Positions 33,265 to 43,999 of a DNA stretch of 64,000 bases are shown one piece after another. The notes beneath the pieces were generated by a model. It was given only the letters and a program-made list of their open reading frames with translations, did no database searches and was not told the DNA's origin. How positions within the stretch are numbered: the stretch's first letter is position 1; the number at the start of each line of letters is the position of its first letter. The stretch is from Apodemus sylvaticus (Eukaryota > Chordata > Mammalia > Rodentia > Muridae). The DNA lies in assembly GCF_947179515.1 (NCBI RefSeq), contig NC_067481.1:47003900-47067899 (forward strand). Direction: 5' to 3'. The translations under genes were made by a program, and so were the position numbers.

Positions 33265-33727
33265 TAGACAAACTCATCTTACAAAAATCACCTAACCAAG
33301 CAACAGCAGTCGCTTCTACCCCGGAGCCTGTGCCTTCCCGGGCCATAGGCTTTGTCACAGTTCCCAGTACCAGATGCAATTTTCCCAATGTGAATCAGGT
33401 CCAATCAGAGAGATGGTTCTATCTGTAACCAGTTGGACCACAAGAAGCTGGTGCTTCTTGCCTGACACTTTCAGTGTGAGGCAAGCAGGATCCTCCGCTG
33501 AGTAGCAGTTTGGGCTTTAACTCTGTCCAGCAACCTTTGTAGCAATTTCTGGTCCCACAGGATTGAGCTCACAGGAAGGTCACACTTCCTGTCTCCAAGT
33601 CCTGCAACCAAAGCATGGCGATGTCTTCAGCATCTGGCGCTTATCATGCAGCTTTGCATGCAACCAGCAGCAATGGCAATAGCCTTTGTGGTTTTAGGGG
33701 CCTCTAGAGCCAAAAGTTTCTAGGGAG
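33265..33727. other. Body of a diverged repeat or unique sequence
   Basis: No SINE seen. It adjoins the interrupted B3 and may be the 5' continuation of the unnamed repeat that resumes at 34530. Confidence 0.35.
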
Positions 33728-34525
33728 GGCCTGGAGAGGTGGCTCAGTGGTTAAGAGCACTGGCTGTACCAGGCTCATTCCCAGCACCTATAGAACAGCT
33801 CGTAACTGTCTGTAAATGAGAGGATAGAAAATAATACAGCCTAACTCCAATGACCCCAAGAAATCAGTAGTTTAAAATGCTATCTCGCTTTGTTAGAAAC
33901 TAGGTAAAAGGTCACATTCCAGAGCCCGCCCTTTGTTTAGACCTAGCAGAAAGGCCTTGATCCTGGCCCCATAGGGTAGCTGGAAATGGGCTAAGCTTAT
34001 CTTCTGTAAACTTACTATATTACCCTTAAGCAGGAGTTCACACAGCTGTAGACATTATAGGAAACTAATTGGTCCACTGAGCGTGGGCTCTGATAATTTA
34101 AACTGATTGGCCTAAAAACTATGGAGTGGTACAAATCAATTGGCTCCCATTTCGAGGGCTCTCCATGCTAAGAAATGATTGGTTTGTGATTCGCGGGCTT
34201 TGTCGTAAACTTATAAAAGCTGTCTCAATTCGGCACTCAGGGTCTATAGTCCTCTGACCCTGCGTGGTGCATGGCTATGGAACCCAGAATTCTGGAATAA
34301 AGAAATCCTCGTGCTATTGCATCGAGACCGTTTCTCTCGAGTGATTTGGGTGTCGCCTTCCAGGGTGTGGGGTGCTAGGGCACCCTCGGTTTTGGGGTCT
34401 TATATAACTAGTTCCGGGCAATCCAGTGCCCTCTTCCAGTGCTCACTGCATGTACATGGTGCATATACATACATGCAGGCAAAACATTCATGCACATGAA
34501 ATCTTTCATTTTTTTAAAGGAGGCC
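33728..34525 (+). mobile_element. B3 SINE interrupted by a solo LTR
   Basis: The left half (GGCCTGGAGAGGTGGCTCAG to CGTAACTGTCTGTAA, 33728-33816) and right half (AGTTCCGGGCAATCC to ATACATGCAGGCAAAACATT, from 34405) are consecutive parts of one B3. Confidence 0.8.
33817..34404 (+). mobile_element. Solo LTR of a class I (gammaretrovirus-like) endogenous retrovirus
   Basis: A 588-bp insertion with promoter-like AACTTATAAAAGCTG (about 34209), a GGAATAAAGAAATCC poly(A) signal region (about 34293) and a GGGGTCTTATA end that recalls gammaretroviral LTR ends. Flanks TAAA and TAAC suggest a decayed 4-bp target duplication. No primer-binding site or internal viral genes follow, so it is a solo LTR with no coding capacity. 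The exact family is not named. Confidence 0.75.
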
Positions 34526-34865
34526 TCTTTTAAAAAATATTTCCTCTGCCTCAGATAGACCTCTTAGTATCCATAGTAGCAGCCAGGCTAACTCTGCAGT
34601 GCATGCTGCTGCCTCTGCCCTCGACCTGCCACTGCCGGGGCTTGTCCTGTCTCTCTAGACCTTTAGCTGTTCTCGAAATATCTCCATATTCTTGAGGTGG
34701 ACCCCACCCATCAAACTGCCGTGCAGCTCTACACCATTTGGAAGAAGACTGCCACCCAGGGACTTCTTACATATACATCCCCAACCCAAGTGGCCTGCCA
34801 CTACCCCCACTACAAGCCCTACAGGGACAGACCATGCCACAATTTCCTCTGCAAACACCACTTGA

Positions 34866-35049
34866 GTGCTGGAGAGATGGCTCAGTGGTTAAGAGCACTG
34901 TCTGCTCTTCCAGAGGTCATAAGTTCAATTCCCAGTAACCACATAGTGGCTCACAACCATCTGTAGTAGGATCTGACGCCCTCTTCTGGTGTGTCAGCGA
35001 CAGGATGCTCATATACATTAAATAAATAAATCTTAAAAAAAAAAAAAAA
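34866..35049 (+). mobile_element. B2 SINE
   Basis: GTGCTGGAGAGATGGCTCAG, GACGCCCTCTTCTGGTGTGT and an AAATAAATAAATC tail followed by poly(A). Confidence 0.95.
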
Positions 35050-35050
35050 G

Positions 35051-35187
35051 TGGCCAGGCAGTGGTGGCGCACGCCTTTAATCCCAGCATTCAGGAGGCAG
35101 AGGCTGGAGGATTTCTGAGTTCGAGGCCAGCCTGGTCTACAGAGTGAGTTCCAGGACAGCCAGGGCTACACAGAGAAACCCTGTCTA
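35051..35187 (+). mobile_element. B1 SINE (Mus-type)
   Basis: GGCCAGGCAGTGGTGGCGCA, GGATTTCTGAGTTCGAGGCC and GAGAAACCCTGTCT, placed directly at the poly(A) tail of the B2. Confidence 0.95.
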
Positions 35188-35830
35188 ATATGGTTAAGCA
35201 TTACTGGGTTGTCTGTGTCATTGCTCCTGTCAGGGGCACCACTATTGCTCTTCCCAAACTCAGCCTCAATGTTGACCCCCTCCAGCTACATGCCAAATAT
35301 TGCTAAAATTTCTTCCCTGGATGAGACCAAAAACAATATATACCCCTCCTTCTGGGGTATACATTGTTTTGACTCCAAAGTCAAGCCCAGGTAGAATTCC
35401 ACTGAAGTTCACTCTGGAGCACTAAGAACTTTATCGGGCTCATTTGCAGGGCAATGAGTGAGAGTTGATGAACAAGAGTGTGGGGGACCCTAAGGCCATG
35501 CTAGAAGATCCACACAGCGTGACTAGTGACTCCTCCCTCCTCCCTGCCTAGACACTCTAGTTATATACACAGCACCCCAAGAATTGCATACATAATAGTT
35601 GGGAGGGGTGGCTGGATACCCTGGTGAGGGTCCCCCAACCTTCCCCCACCCCTCTTCTTCTATGAGGAAACAACAGCTATCAACAAGCCCAGCTATGAGG
35701 ATCTGCTGTGAGCTGGCTCAGCTGAACTCCTAAAGACTCCTAAAGATGGCAGTCATGGGGCTGGAAGGGCAGCTGGTCAGACCAGAGCTAACCCTTCGTG
35801 TGAGTTAACACCTGCTCCATATACACACAG

Positions 35831-37565
35831 GTCTTTAGTGGGGTTGCTTTCTCCTACAGAAGAGGAGACAATTGTGTTCAAATTAGCAGCTCCCCCTCCC
35901 CCCAGCACCTACAGAGCAGTGGCTGCCAAGGGCCTGACTGTGTTTCTAAGCAGAGCAGCCTGGTCTCTGGTGCCAGTCTCTATGCCAGGGCCTCATCTCA
36001 AAGTTACTTTGTTCTGTGTCTTGGAATATGTTTGCCCTGACTATTTGGGGCAGATGCCAGGTCCACACTAGACCCATAACCACAAGGTGTGTTTGTGTGG
36101 AAGCTGACAGTCTCCCAGGGATGAGAGTCCTCACATGGGTCCCCAGATCTGCCCTCCAGCCTCCCTCTTCATGACAGAGCTGTCACGTGCAGTCTCCACT
36201 GCCACTGTCCCCCTCTCTGCCCCACCTCGTTCTCTCTTTCCCTCACCCATAAAACAGACATCTCGGTATCCTTGGTTCCAGCATGTTCTTCCCAAGCCTG
36301 CCTGTGAAATGCATCTTGTTTTAAAAACCACCCATAAGAAACAAGTGCTTAATGGGAACAAGTTTCACTCAGGGATAATCGGGATGTTCTAAATGGGAGG
36401 GAATTATACACCCATTTAGAAGTGATTTGTTTTCTGATGTGTGACTGTCTGCTCAATTTCAAAGTCTTTGTGTCTCATTTTCAGCTGTTATAACAAATTA
36501 CTGTGAGCTGGTTTAAACAATTTCTCACATTGCTAAAGGATGGGAATTTCAAGAAGGAGGAGCCGCCTTCTAGCCTGCTGAAGGCCACTGTACCCTCACC
36601 TGACAGGGAGAGCAAGCTTCCTGTCTCTTCTCACAAGGATACGACTTGTGGGGCCCCCTTCCACCTGACTAACTGCCTAAAAGCTCTCACCTCTTAATAC
36701 CATGATGTGGAAGGGTCTAATCTCAGTATAGGAGCAATGGTTAGGAGACACCAATATTGACACATCTGGATGGCCATTCACAGAAGGCTCCCTGGCCTGC
36801 TCCTCCCCACACCTCTTGATTGCTCTTCTGTTCCCTGAACTCCCTACCACCACCATAGCACTCAGTCCCGTCCTGTTCTATTCACTGGGCACTGCTCTGT
36901 CTCCCTCTCAGGGACTGTGATCACCTCAAGAGAAAGATGGCTTAGGACAGTGAACATTATTCTGTGCTCAATAAATATGGGAAAGGGAGAAAGAAATGGA
37001 AGGATCCAGCCATACCCCAAAGTGCACCTTGGAAACTGACACCCCTTCCTCTCCATTAGCAATAGCCCCTCCCAGTCTGGCCCCTTCGTGCTCTTGTCTA
37101 GGAGTCAGATAAAGTAGACATGGCATCCTAACTATTCACAGCTGGCTCAAGGCTTCCCTGCTGCCAACAATACTTTGGACTCAAAGAGTGACAGCAAGCA
37201 GGACTCTCCAAGGAAGAGCAGCCCCTTCCATTTCAGACTGGTCAGACTGGGGTGCGTGAGGGTAATGGGACCACCGCAGGTCATCTTTCAAGGTCACAAA
37301 TGAGTGCAACCTTCGACCAAGTGTTTCTACTCTTAAGAATTGATCTTGTAGATGTAAGAGGATGCATCATAGTCACGTTCTAGGGGAGAGACTGGACGTG
37401 GCCTGAATGGCTGTCAGCTGGGAAGTGGCTGGACATGCATCTGTTAAAGAGAAAGGTGACACCGTGCACTGTTGTGCTGTAAAGTGAGGGAAATGATCTG
37501 TGTGTCAGATATACACATGCTTAACGGGAAAACTGCTGTATTGAGGTATGATTGATAGGAAATAA
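35831..37565. other. Intergenic sequence without clear repeats
   Basis: No young SINE. 36480-36720 begins GCTGTTATAACAAATTACTG and may be an old mammalian repeat. No gene is supported. Confidence 0.5.
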
Positions 37566-37569
37566 ACAC

Positions 37570-37596
37570 AAACCAGTACAATTTATTTTACTTATT

Positions 37597-37629
<33 letters not shown>

Positions 37630-37752
37630 ACGCTCCAGGCACATGTGGAGATCAGAGGACAACTTCAGAGAGTCCATTCTGTCCCTCCACTGTGGGTCCT
37701 GGGGCTTGAGTAGCAAGCACTCACACCCAGTGAACCATCTCATTGGCCCAGT
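37570..37752 (-). mobile_element. B4/RSINE1-like SINE with internal (TG)n
   Basis: 16 TG units (37597-37628), then GGCACATGTGGAGATCAGAG and AACCATCTCATTGGCCC, the complement of the SINE head. Confidence 0.65.
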
Positions 37753-38231
37753 GCAATGCATTAACAACTTGGTAACTTGTGACATATGCCCATGACATCA
37801 TCACTTGTAACCAAGACACGATAGAATGGTAAGTACTCACGGGCCTCTTCTAGGATTCTGAGACGCATCCCATTGTATGAAGAGGAGAGAATTTTCTCAG
37901 AATCTTACCTGCCGTTTGCACCAGATTGTTCCCAGGCTGGGGTCATTACACAGGAAGCTGCCGCCATGACAGTGGGGCTCATGGACTCTGACTCCCTTTG
38001 CTCTGATACATGACCAGATGGGACATCTGGGTCATGGCAGCAAGCATGCTAAGAAAACCCCAAGATGCTCCCCATCCTTTACCATTTCATACGGGGAGCT
38101 CCAGCTCACCCATGTCCTCATCAACGTTCAATCTACCCTTGAATCTGAGACCTTGTATGAGATGCATCAGGACAACCCGTCGGCCTTTGTTTGCACTTCC
38201 CTCATTATTGTGGATGTTGAGAGTCTTCTCA

Positions 38232-38433
38232 GGGGATTGAAGAGATGGCTCAGTGGTTAAGAGCACTGACTGCTCTCCCAGAGGTCCTGAGTTCAATTCC
38301 CAGCAACCACATGGTGGCTCACAACCATCTGTAACGAGATCTGACGCCCTCTTCTGGTGTGTCTGAAGACAGCTGCAGTGTACTCATAAAAGTAAATAAA
38401 TAAATAAATCTTTAAAAAAAAGAGAGAGAGAGA
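38232..38433 (+). mobile_element. B2 SINE with perfect 13-bp target-site duplication
   Basis: AGAGATGGCTCAGTGGTTAA, GACGCCCTCTTCTGGTGTGT and a (TAAA)n tail. GAGAGTCTTCTCA flanks it on both sides (38219-38231 and 38434-38446). Confidence 0.96.
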
Positions 38434-38516
38434 GAGAGTCTTCTCACGAGTTTATCACCTATACAGGGTTTTTTTTGTTTTTGTTTTTGTTTTTTTAGTA
38501 AAAATATAACTATTCA

Positions 38517-38575
38517 AGTATGTAGACCAGGCTGGCCTTGATTAAAGGTGTGTGCCAACACTGCCCTCTTGACTG
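38517..38575 (-). mobile_element. Internally deleted B1 SINE
   Basis: ATGTAGACCAGGCTGGCCTT runs directly into GATTAAAGGTGTGTGCCAAC, so the middle of the B1 is missing. Confidence 0.7.
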
Positions 38576-38782
38576 TTTAAATATTTTACTCAGATTCAAG
38601 GGTAGATTGAATGTTGATAAGGACTCGGGTGAGCTGTAGAATATTATGTAGAATATTGAGAAAGATATTCAAGAAAATGATTTGCAAAGTGTCCTGGGAG
38701 AAAGGAATGACAAACTGGAGATCACAGAAAGACAGGAGGACTCCGCACACAACACAGATAGTTTGGCTTGTTTGGTTTGCTT

Positions 38783-38932
38783 GTTTTTATAAGGCAGGGT
38801 TTCTCTGTGTAGCCCTGGCTGTCCTGGAGCTTGATCTATAGACCTGGCTGGCCTCCAACTCAGAGATCTGCCTGACTCTGACTCCGGAGTGCAGGGATTG
38901 AAGATGTGTATCACCACCACCCAACTGATAGT
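38783..38932 (-). mobile_element. B1 SINE
   Basis: AGGCAGGGTTTCTCTGTGTA, GGCTGTCCTGGAGCTTGATC and CAGGGATTGAAGATGTGTAT. Confidence 0.9.
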
Positions 38933-38954
38933 ATTTTTTTAATATTCTGAATTA

Positions 38955-39165
38955 TATGTCTTATAACTTTTAATTTTCTTATTTTGTGTATGGGTGTCTC
39001 ATCTGCATTTATTTCCATGCACCATGTTCCTGTAATGCCTGCAGATACCAGAAGATGGCATGACATCCATGGAATTGGAGTTACAGAGGAATGTGGGCCA
39101 CCATCTGGGTACTGGGAACTGAATTAAGGTCCTCTGCAAGAGCAGTAACTGCCCTTAACCACTGA
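38955..39165 (-). mobile_element. B3 SINE
   Basis: TTTTGTGTATGGGTGTCTCA, GGTACTGGGAACTGAATTAA and CAAGAGCAGTAACTGCCC, complement of B3. Confidence 0.85.
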
Positions 39166-39377
39166 CCTCTCCCTCTCCTTCTCCCTTTCCTTCTCCCTCT
39201 CCTTCCTCTCCCTCTCCCTCTTCCTCTCCCCCTACCCCTCTCCCTCCCCTCCCCTACTCCTATCCCTTCCCCCACCCCTCCCCTTTCCTCCCTTCCCTCC
39301 CTTCCCCCCTACCCTTACCCCTACCCCTACCTCTCTCCATCCCTCTCCCTCTCTCTCTCCTCTCCCTCTCTCTCTTC

Positions 39378-39414
<37 letters not shown>

Positions 39415-39418
39415 CCCC
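39165..39418. repeat. Polypyrimidine tract, about 250 bp
   Basis: C/T only except for a few A; units CCCTCTCCTT, CCCCTACC and (CT)n. The ORF on the - strand (poly Gly/Arg) is an artefact. Confidence 0.95.
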
Positions 39419-39904
39419 GCCTTCTAAATTATATTTTATAAAAAGAAATAGACTGCTCTGAAAACATCAGTATTGAAGGCGTGTCTCTTAATGGATGTAT
39501 AGAGGCTGCCTGCTTAGCCAAGAGCGCTTCAGAAACTCGTCGCTGGTAGGAAATGGGAGTGCTGGGCCGTTAATGGAACCGTGAGCATCTTACTTCTGAT
39601 TGTTTTCAATCATTTCTGGTAGTGCACAGTTGGCAGATGTCTGGGCTAGGATTCCTCCAAGCAGGACACGGTATTGATACCGAAGGGAGGCTGTTCCTGC
39701 TGAGGGTGAGCTCTGAAAATGCAGAGATCCCATTCGCTTTGGCCATAAAATAATGAAATAAAATAAAATAAAATAAAATGAAAGGTTGGGTTGCTTTCCT
39801 TCTGCTTCCTGCCTGGGGCATGATGCAGATTTGCAGAGGTGACAGAACTGGGTGTGTGAGAAACCCCAGACTAGGCGAGCACCTAACTCAAGGTCATCAT
39901 AGTC
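39419..39904. other. Intergenic sequence between two simple-sequence tracts
   Basis: Contains (AAAAT)n at about 39755-39779. No gene supported. Confidence 0.55.
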
Positions 39905-40023
39905 TTTTAAGAAAGCACTAAGGAGGCAAAGGCACAGCGGATCTCTGTGAGTTCCAGGCCAGCCTGGTCTACAAAGTGAGTCCAGAATAGCCAGGGCTAC
40001 ACAGAGAAATCTTGTCTCAAAAA
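39905..40023 (+). mobile_element. B1 SINE, 5' truncated
   Basis: AGCACTAAGGAGGCAAAGGC, GAGTTCCAGGCCAGCCTGGT and CACAGAGAAATCTTGTCTC. Confidence 0.85.
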
Positions 40024-40024
40024 A

Positions 40025-40203
40025 CCAGAGGGGGTGGGAGGAAGAGGAGGGAGGAGGAGGGGGAGGAAGAGAGGAGAAGAAGAAGAAGAGGAAGAAGAAG
40101 GAGAAGGAGAAGGAGAAGGAGAAGGAGAAGGAGAAGGAGAAGGAGAAGGAGAAGGAGAAGGAGAAGGAGAAGGGAGGAGCAGGAGGAGGAGGAGGAGGAA
40201 GCC
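40025..40203. repeat. (GGAGAA)n polypurine tract
   Basis: About 175 bp of almost pure A/G, including about 15 perfect GAGAAG hexamers, at the tail of a B1. ORFs of poly-Arg, Gly-Glu and poly-Leu/Ser type cross it in several frames. Confidence 0.96.
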
Positions 40204-40344
40204 AGAGCAGCAAGAATTGACAAGGACTGTGAGCTCATCTTAGACCTCCTTGTGACTCTATTCTGGCCCTGTTCTTTGATCCAATCCTTTAATTAATTAG
40301 TTCATAAAAATTTCACATAAATTAAAATTCATCTCCTAGACTGA

Positions 40345-40520
40345 GTCCTTTTTTTTTCTTCCTTGAGACAGGCTGACGTGGGACTCACTGTGAAGCCTTG
40401 GCTTCTGATCCTGGTGCCATCTATCCTAGAGCTGGGACCACAGGGACTGTGCACAGTTACACGGTGCTGAGATTCGAACCCAGGACCTCCTGAAGTCGAG
40501 GCAGACCCTCTACCAACTGC
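40345..40520 (-). mobile_element. B1 remnant followed by ID-like SINE
   Basis: CTTGAGACAGGCTGACGTGG is B1-like. GAGATTCGAACCCAGGACCT and CTCTACCAACTGCCCACC are tRNA/ID-like complements. Confidence 0.5.
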
Positions 40521-40834
40521 CCACCTCCAGTTCCCTAGAAGGAATTCTCTTTAGCTCTGAGGAAGTACTCTTCTGAAAGAAGCTCTCCGAGGCTGTGCTG
40601 TGCGGCTCTGAGGCCGACGTTGAGGATGAAATTTAACCTCGGCCAAAAGCTTCCTGGAATCCGTTGAGAATGGTGAGCTCTTAAGGACCACACCACTCTT
40701 CAACTTCTATTTTAAATGTATATTTTTCCTCACAAAAATTAATGTTTGTTCATGGCAGAATACATGTGCTGAATAGAAGAAAAAAAAAAACAAAGACATA
40801 TTTCCAAACATTTTCTAATGGCTATAATCATCTT

Positions 40835-41025
40835 TTAAATTTTATTCTATGTGTATGGGCACTTTGTCTGCATGCATGTCTGTATACCAAGTGCATGCCT
40901 GGTGCCCAGAGAAGCCAGAAGAAGGGCACTGGATCTCCTGGAACTGAGGGCACAGATGGGTGTCAGTTGCCACATGAGTGCTGGGAACCAACTGATTGCT
41001 CTGGGAGAGCAGCCAGTGCTGTGTG
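40835..41025 (-). mobile_element. B3 SINE
   Basis: TTTTATTCTATGTGTATGGG, GCACTTTGTCTGCATGCATG and GAGTGCTGGGAACCAACTG. Confidence 0.85.
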
Positions 41026-41042
41026 TATCGTTTATTTGTTTG

Positions 41043-41735
41043 TCTTTTTAACTTTTTAGTGCTTCTTTGTGAATTTCACATCATGCACCCCAATCCCACA
41101 CCTCTCCCCCTCCCCTAGTACCCCACCCACCCTTGTAACCTCCCCCGACAGAGAAAAAAATAATCTCATTGTGGAAGCTGTACATCACAGTGTGTCCCAC
41201 ATTTCTTTGCTTGCAAACGTTCATTGTAATGAGTTGTTGGTCTGGTCCGAAGCTTCTGGCTTCTGCTACACGATCAATACTAGATTCTCACTGCCACTCC
41301 TCCTGGATATTCTATTGTTGCCCTGCTTCATGAACTCCAGCAGATCATCCACGGGGTAGTGTTGGGGTGAACCAATTCAAAGCCCCGGATCTGGGCCTAA
41401 GAGGCATCTGAGCTGGTCAGCTGGCCGGCCCTCTCACACCCACACCACCAGCATGAGCATGCATGCTCTACTTTGGCTTGCCCTCCAACGCCACAGGCAG
41501 CAAGGGGCAGAGCCAGCTCTCTGGTTCTCATGCCCTTCCACGGGGCCAGCTCCACTGTGCACCAAGCAAAGGAGGTGAGGGGCAGGGCCAGCTCTTCTGC
41601 TCTCACATCCCCACCAGGCCCACCCACAACCATCCCCACTCCCTGCAACCAGGGCCAGCTCTACCCTGCCCAGCCAGGGGAGGTGCAGGGCCCACTCTCC
41701 TGAGAGCTGCGGCCGGTGAGGGCAGGGTCGGCTCT
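41043..41735 (-). mobile_element. L1 fragment, antisense
   Basis: GTGAATTTCACATCATGCAC, CTTGCAAACGTTCATTGTAA and GCTTCTGCTACACGATCAAT match a well known antisense segment of older rodent L1s. A B1 borders it. The several ORFs here are incidental. Confidence 0.7.
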
Positions 41736-41736
41736 G

Positions 41737-41882
41737 CTGGGGTTTTGAGAGAGAATTTTCTGTGTAGCCCTGGCTGTCCTAGAACTAACTCTATATACCA
41801 GGTTGGCCTTGAACTCACAAAGCTCTCCCTGCCTCTGACTCCCAAGTGCTGGGATTAAAGACGTGTGCCACCGCTGCCTGGC
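41737..41882 (-). mobile_element. B1 SINE
   Basis: TTTTGAGAGAGAATTTTCTG, TGGCTGTCCTAGAACTAACT and GTGCTGGGATTAAAGACGTG. Confidence 0.92.
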
Positions 41883-41883
41883 A

Positions 41884-41927
41884 ACATCTAACACTCCTAA
41901 CCATTGAACCATCTCTCCAGCCCTCCC
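41884..41927 (-). mobile_element. B2/B3 head fragment
   Basis: CACTCCTAACCATTGAACCA followed by TCTCTCCAGCCC is the complement of a SINE 5' end. Confidence 0.6.
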
Positions 41928-42004
41928 CCCCCCTTTTTTTTTACAGAATTGGATTGTGTATCACAAAAACAATATCCTTTCCCTTCCCCTCCCCCTCCCC
42001 CCTT

Positions 42005-42095
42005 CTTTAGTGCTGAGTATCAAACTCAGGGAGTAACTCAGTACACTAGGTGAGCTCTCGGTCACTGAGACTCCTGGCTGCACACCCCACACTGC
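42005..42095 (-). mobile_element. ID SINE
   Basis: TTTAGTGCTGAGTATCAAAC and CACTAGGTGAGCTCTCGGTC. Confidence 0.6.
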
Positions 42096-42525
42096 CTCGT
42101 GGCGTTTCTTCATATAACTTGGTGCCCACAATTTCCCGAGCCATTAATTCTTCATCTGCGTCATGTTTTGCAAAAGCTGCTTCTGCAGATGGCTGAACCC
42201 GATTAATTTTTCAAATCTACAACCCCCAACTTTTAAACTATGGTTGCCAAGTTTTAGCCCATTATAAATAAGTAAGCCACATTGGCTTTTCCTTTTAAAA
42301 ATCCCCAAAGCAGATCTCTCTGCTCACTCCTCCTCCAGCGCAGCCTCGCACTTCTCTGTCTTTTTCCGTCTGTTTTATGAATTGGACTGAGGGGCACTCT
42401 CCAGTTTACTAAGGAACGTTAAACTTTTTTTTTAACTTGAGGAAATACTGACAAAGGCTAAGGAGAAGGACCCCAAAATGAGAAGATGAGCACGCCTCCT
42501 CCCTTTTTAAAGTAGACCAGAAAGC
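42096..42525. other. Intergenic sequence without clear repeats
   Basis: AT-rich, no gene or named repeat recognised. Confidence 0.5.
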
Positions 42526-42527
42526 CA

Positions 42528-42645
42528 GATGCAATGGTGCATATTTGTAATCCCAGCACTTGGGAGGCAGAGGCAGGAAGCTTGTCTTGAGTTCAAGGAC
42601 AGCCTAGGCTACATAGTGAATTCAAATAGAGTCTTCCCTGCACAG
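42528..42645 (+). mobile_element. B1 SINE, older type
   Basis: AGCCAGATGCAATGGTGCAT, TAATCCCAGCACTTGGGAGG and GACAGCCTAGGCTACATAGT. Confidence 0.8.
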
Positions 42646-42744
42646 CAAAACTATGCCGATTGATCAACTGGTTAATTAATCAATTGGACAAGGGATCTTT
42701 GTTACAGTAACAGTTTAAAGGGATAGTCTCCTTTTCAACTCAAA

Positions 42745-42850
42745 ACCACCAGTATTTGGGAAGTAGAAACAGGCACTCCTGTCAGTTCAAGACCAGCCTG
42801 GGCTACTGAGTGAGGCCTGTCCCAAAAATAAATAAATAAAAATAAAAGAC
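42745..42850 (+). mobile_element. B1 SINE fragment
   Basis: CACCAGTATTTGGGAAGTAG, AGTTCAAGACCAGCCTGGGC and an AAATAAATAAATAAA tail. Confidence 0.7.
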
Positions 42851-42965
42851 CAGCAGGTAACTCTGCAAACAACGTGCCTGATGCACACGAAGCTCTGAGT
42901 TCCAGCCAGCACCACATGTGCCTGTAATCTTAGCCCTGGGGAAATGGAGGCAGGAGGATTGGGAG
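42851..42965 (+). mobile_element. B4-like SINE fragment
   Basis: AGCAGGTAACTCTGCAAACA, GAGTTCCAGCCAGCACCAC and GGAGGCAGGAGGATTGGGA. Confidence 0.5.
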
Positions 42966-43029
42966 GTAGAGAACTTTATTGATTGGTTGGCTGTTTTGTT
43001 TTTGGGTTGTTTGGTTTGTGTGTTAGAGA

Positions 43030-43080
43030 GAATGAGGAAAGGGGGAGAGGGGGAGGGGGAGAGGGAGGAGAGGGGGGTAT
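43030..43080. repeat. Purine tract (GGGGGAGA)n
   Basis: Almost pure A/G for about 50 bp. Confidence 0.9.
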
Positions 43081-43089
43081 TGTAAGTAT

Positions 43090-43188
43090 TATTATGTAGA
43101 CAAGGCTGGGCTCAAATTTGTAGCAATCCTCGTGCCTCTGCCTCCCAAGTGCTGAGTTTAAGGTATGAGTCACCATGCCAAGCTGAGG
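43090..43188 (-). mobile_element. B1 SINE fragment
   Basis: GTAGACAAGGCTGGGCTCAA and CCTCCCAAGTGCTGAGTTTA. Confidence 0.75.
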
Positions 43189-43261
43189 CTGCCTTTTACT
43201 CTCAGATCAGAACTATTAGAAGCTCTACTGCTCCAGGATATAGCATTAAACAGGCTTTTGG

Positions 43262-43303
43262 GTTTGTTTGTTTGTTTGTTTGTTTGTTTGTTTGTTTGTT
43301 TGT
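43262..43303. repeat. (TTTG)n microsatellite
   Basis: About ten TTTG units forming the tail of the following antisense B1. Confidence 0.95.
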
Positions 43304-43482
43304 TTTGAGACAGGGTCTCACTAGGTAGCTCTGGCTGTTCTACAATTTGCTCTGTAGACCAGGCTGAACCTAAACTCCCAAAGATCCATCCGCCTCCGCC
43401 TCCGCCTCCGCCTCCGCCTCCGCCTCCGCCTCCGCCTCCCTGGGGCTGGGATCAAAGATGTTTATCACCACCACTCAGCTAT
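43304..43482 (-). mobile_element. B1 SINE with an internal hexanucleotide expansion
   Basis: TTGAGACAGGGTCTCACTAG, CTGTAGACCAGGCTGAACCT, then eight CCGCCT units, then CTGGGGCTGGGATCAAAGAT. The normal B1 has CTGCCTCTGCCTCC at this place. Confidence 0.9.
43390..43440. repeat. (CCGCCT)8 microsatellite
   Basis: Eight uninterrupted CCGCCT hexamers inside the B1. Confidence 0.95.
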
Positions 43483-43990
43483 TAAACATAAGTTTTTAAG
43501 TGGCTGTTCCAATCTCCATTTGACCATCAACGAGTGAACATTCTGCCCCAGCACTCCACAGTGGTCTCTTTCAGAAGCTGTTCTGCTTTGTTTTCCATGG
43601 TTAGGCATGTAATTTTTCTGCAGTTGATTCCTGTGTATGCTGTGAGGCAGGAGGCGAGCTTCACTGTTCTACCCGAGAGCTCTCCTCTGCTCACTTGCCC
43701 TGGCCACCCACAGAGCTGTGACCCCAGTAACTGTACACTGGTCTCCTTCTAGATGTTTCCATCTTTGCCACTGGCCTATTTTTCTACTCTTGAATCAGTA
43801 TCATATTATCATAATTACTAAAATTTTACGATACATCTTGACATGTGGGGACATAAATCCTACAGAAACCTTCATCTTCCTCAGGGCTGTATGCATCTGC
43901 TACCCTAGCACTTTTACAGCGGTGGGAGGCAAAGACAGAAGTTTGCCACCTAGAATATGAAATGTGACAGAAACAAGGGACCAGATTCTG
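43483..43990. other. Intergenic sequence without clear repeats
   Basis: Possible old L1-like text (CAATCTCCATTTGACCATCA). No supported gene. Confidence 0.4.
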
Positions 43991-43999
43991 CCTCAGCCA

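Larger units (their letters stand above)
34530..35830. mobile_element. Unnamed interspersed repeat, copy 2, carrying B2 and B1 insertions
   Basis: The last 450 bp (35335-35795) parallel copy 1 at 32621-33056. The element is interrupted at 34866-35187 by a B2 and a B1. It resembles an old LTR/ERV-internal or L1-like rodent repeat that I cannot name. Confidence 0.45.

Noticed and set aside
33817..34404. Complete provirus
   Set aside because: Only one LTR and no primer-binding site or internal genes; B3 sequence resumes directly.
39590..40213. 207-codon - strand ORF
   Set aside because: Mostly Phe/Ser/Pro repeats from the (GGAGAA)n tract and a B1 remnant.
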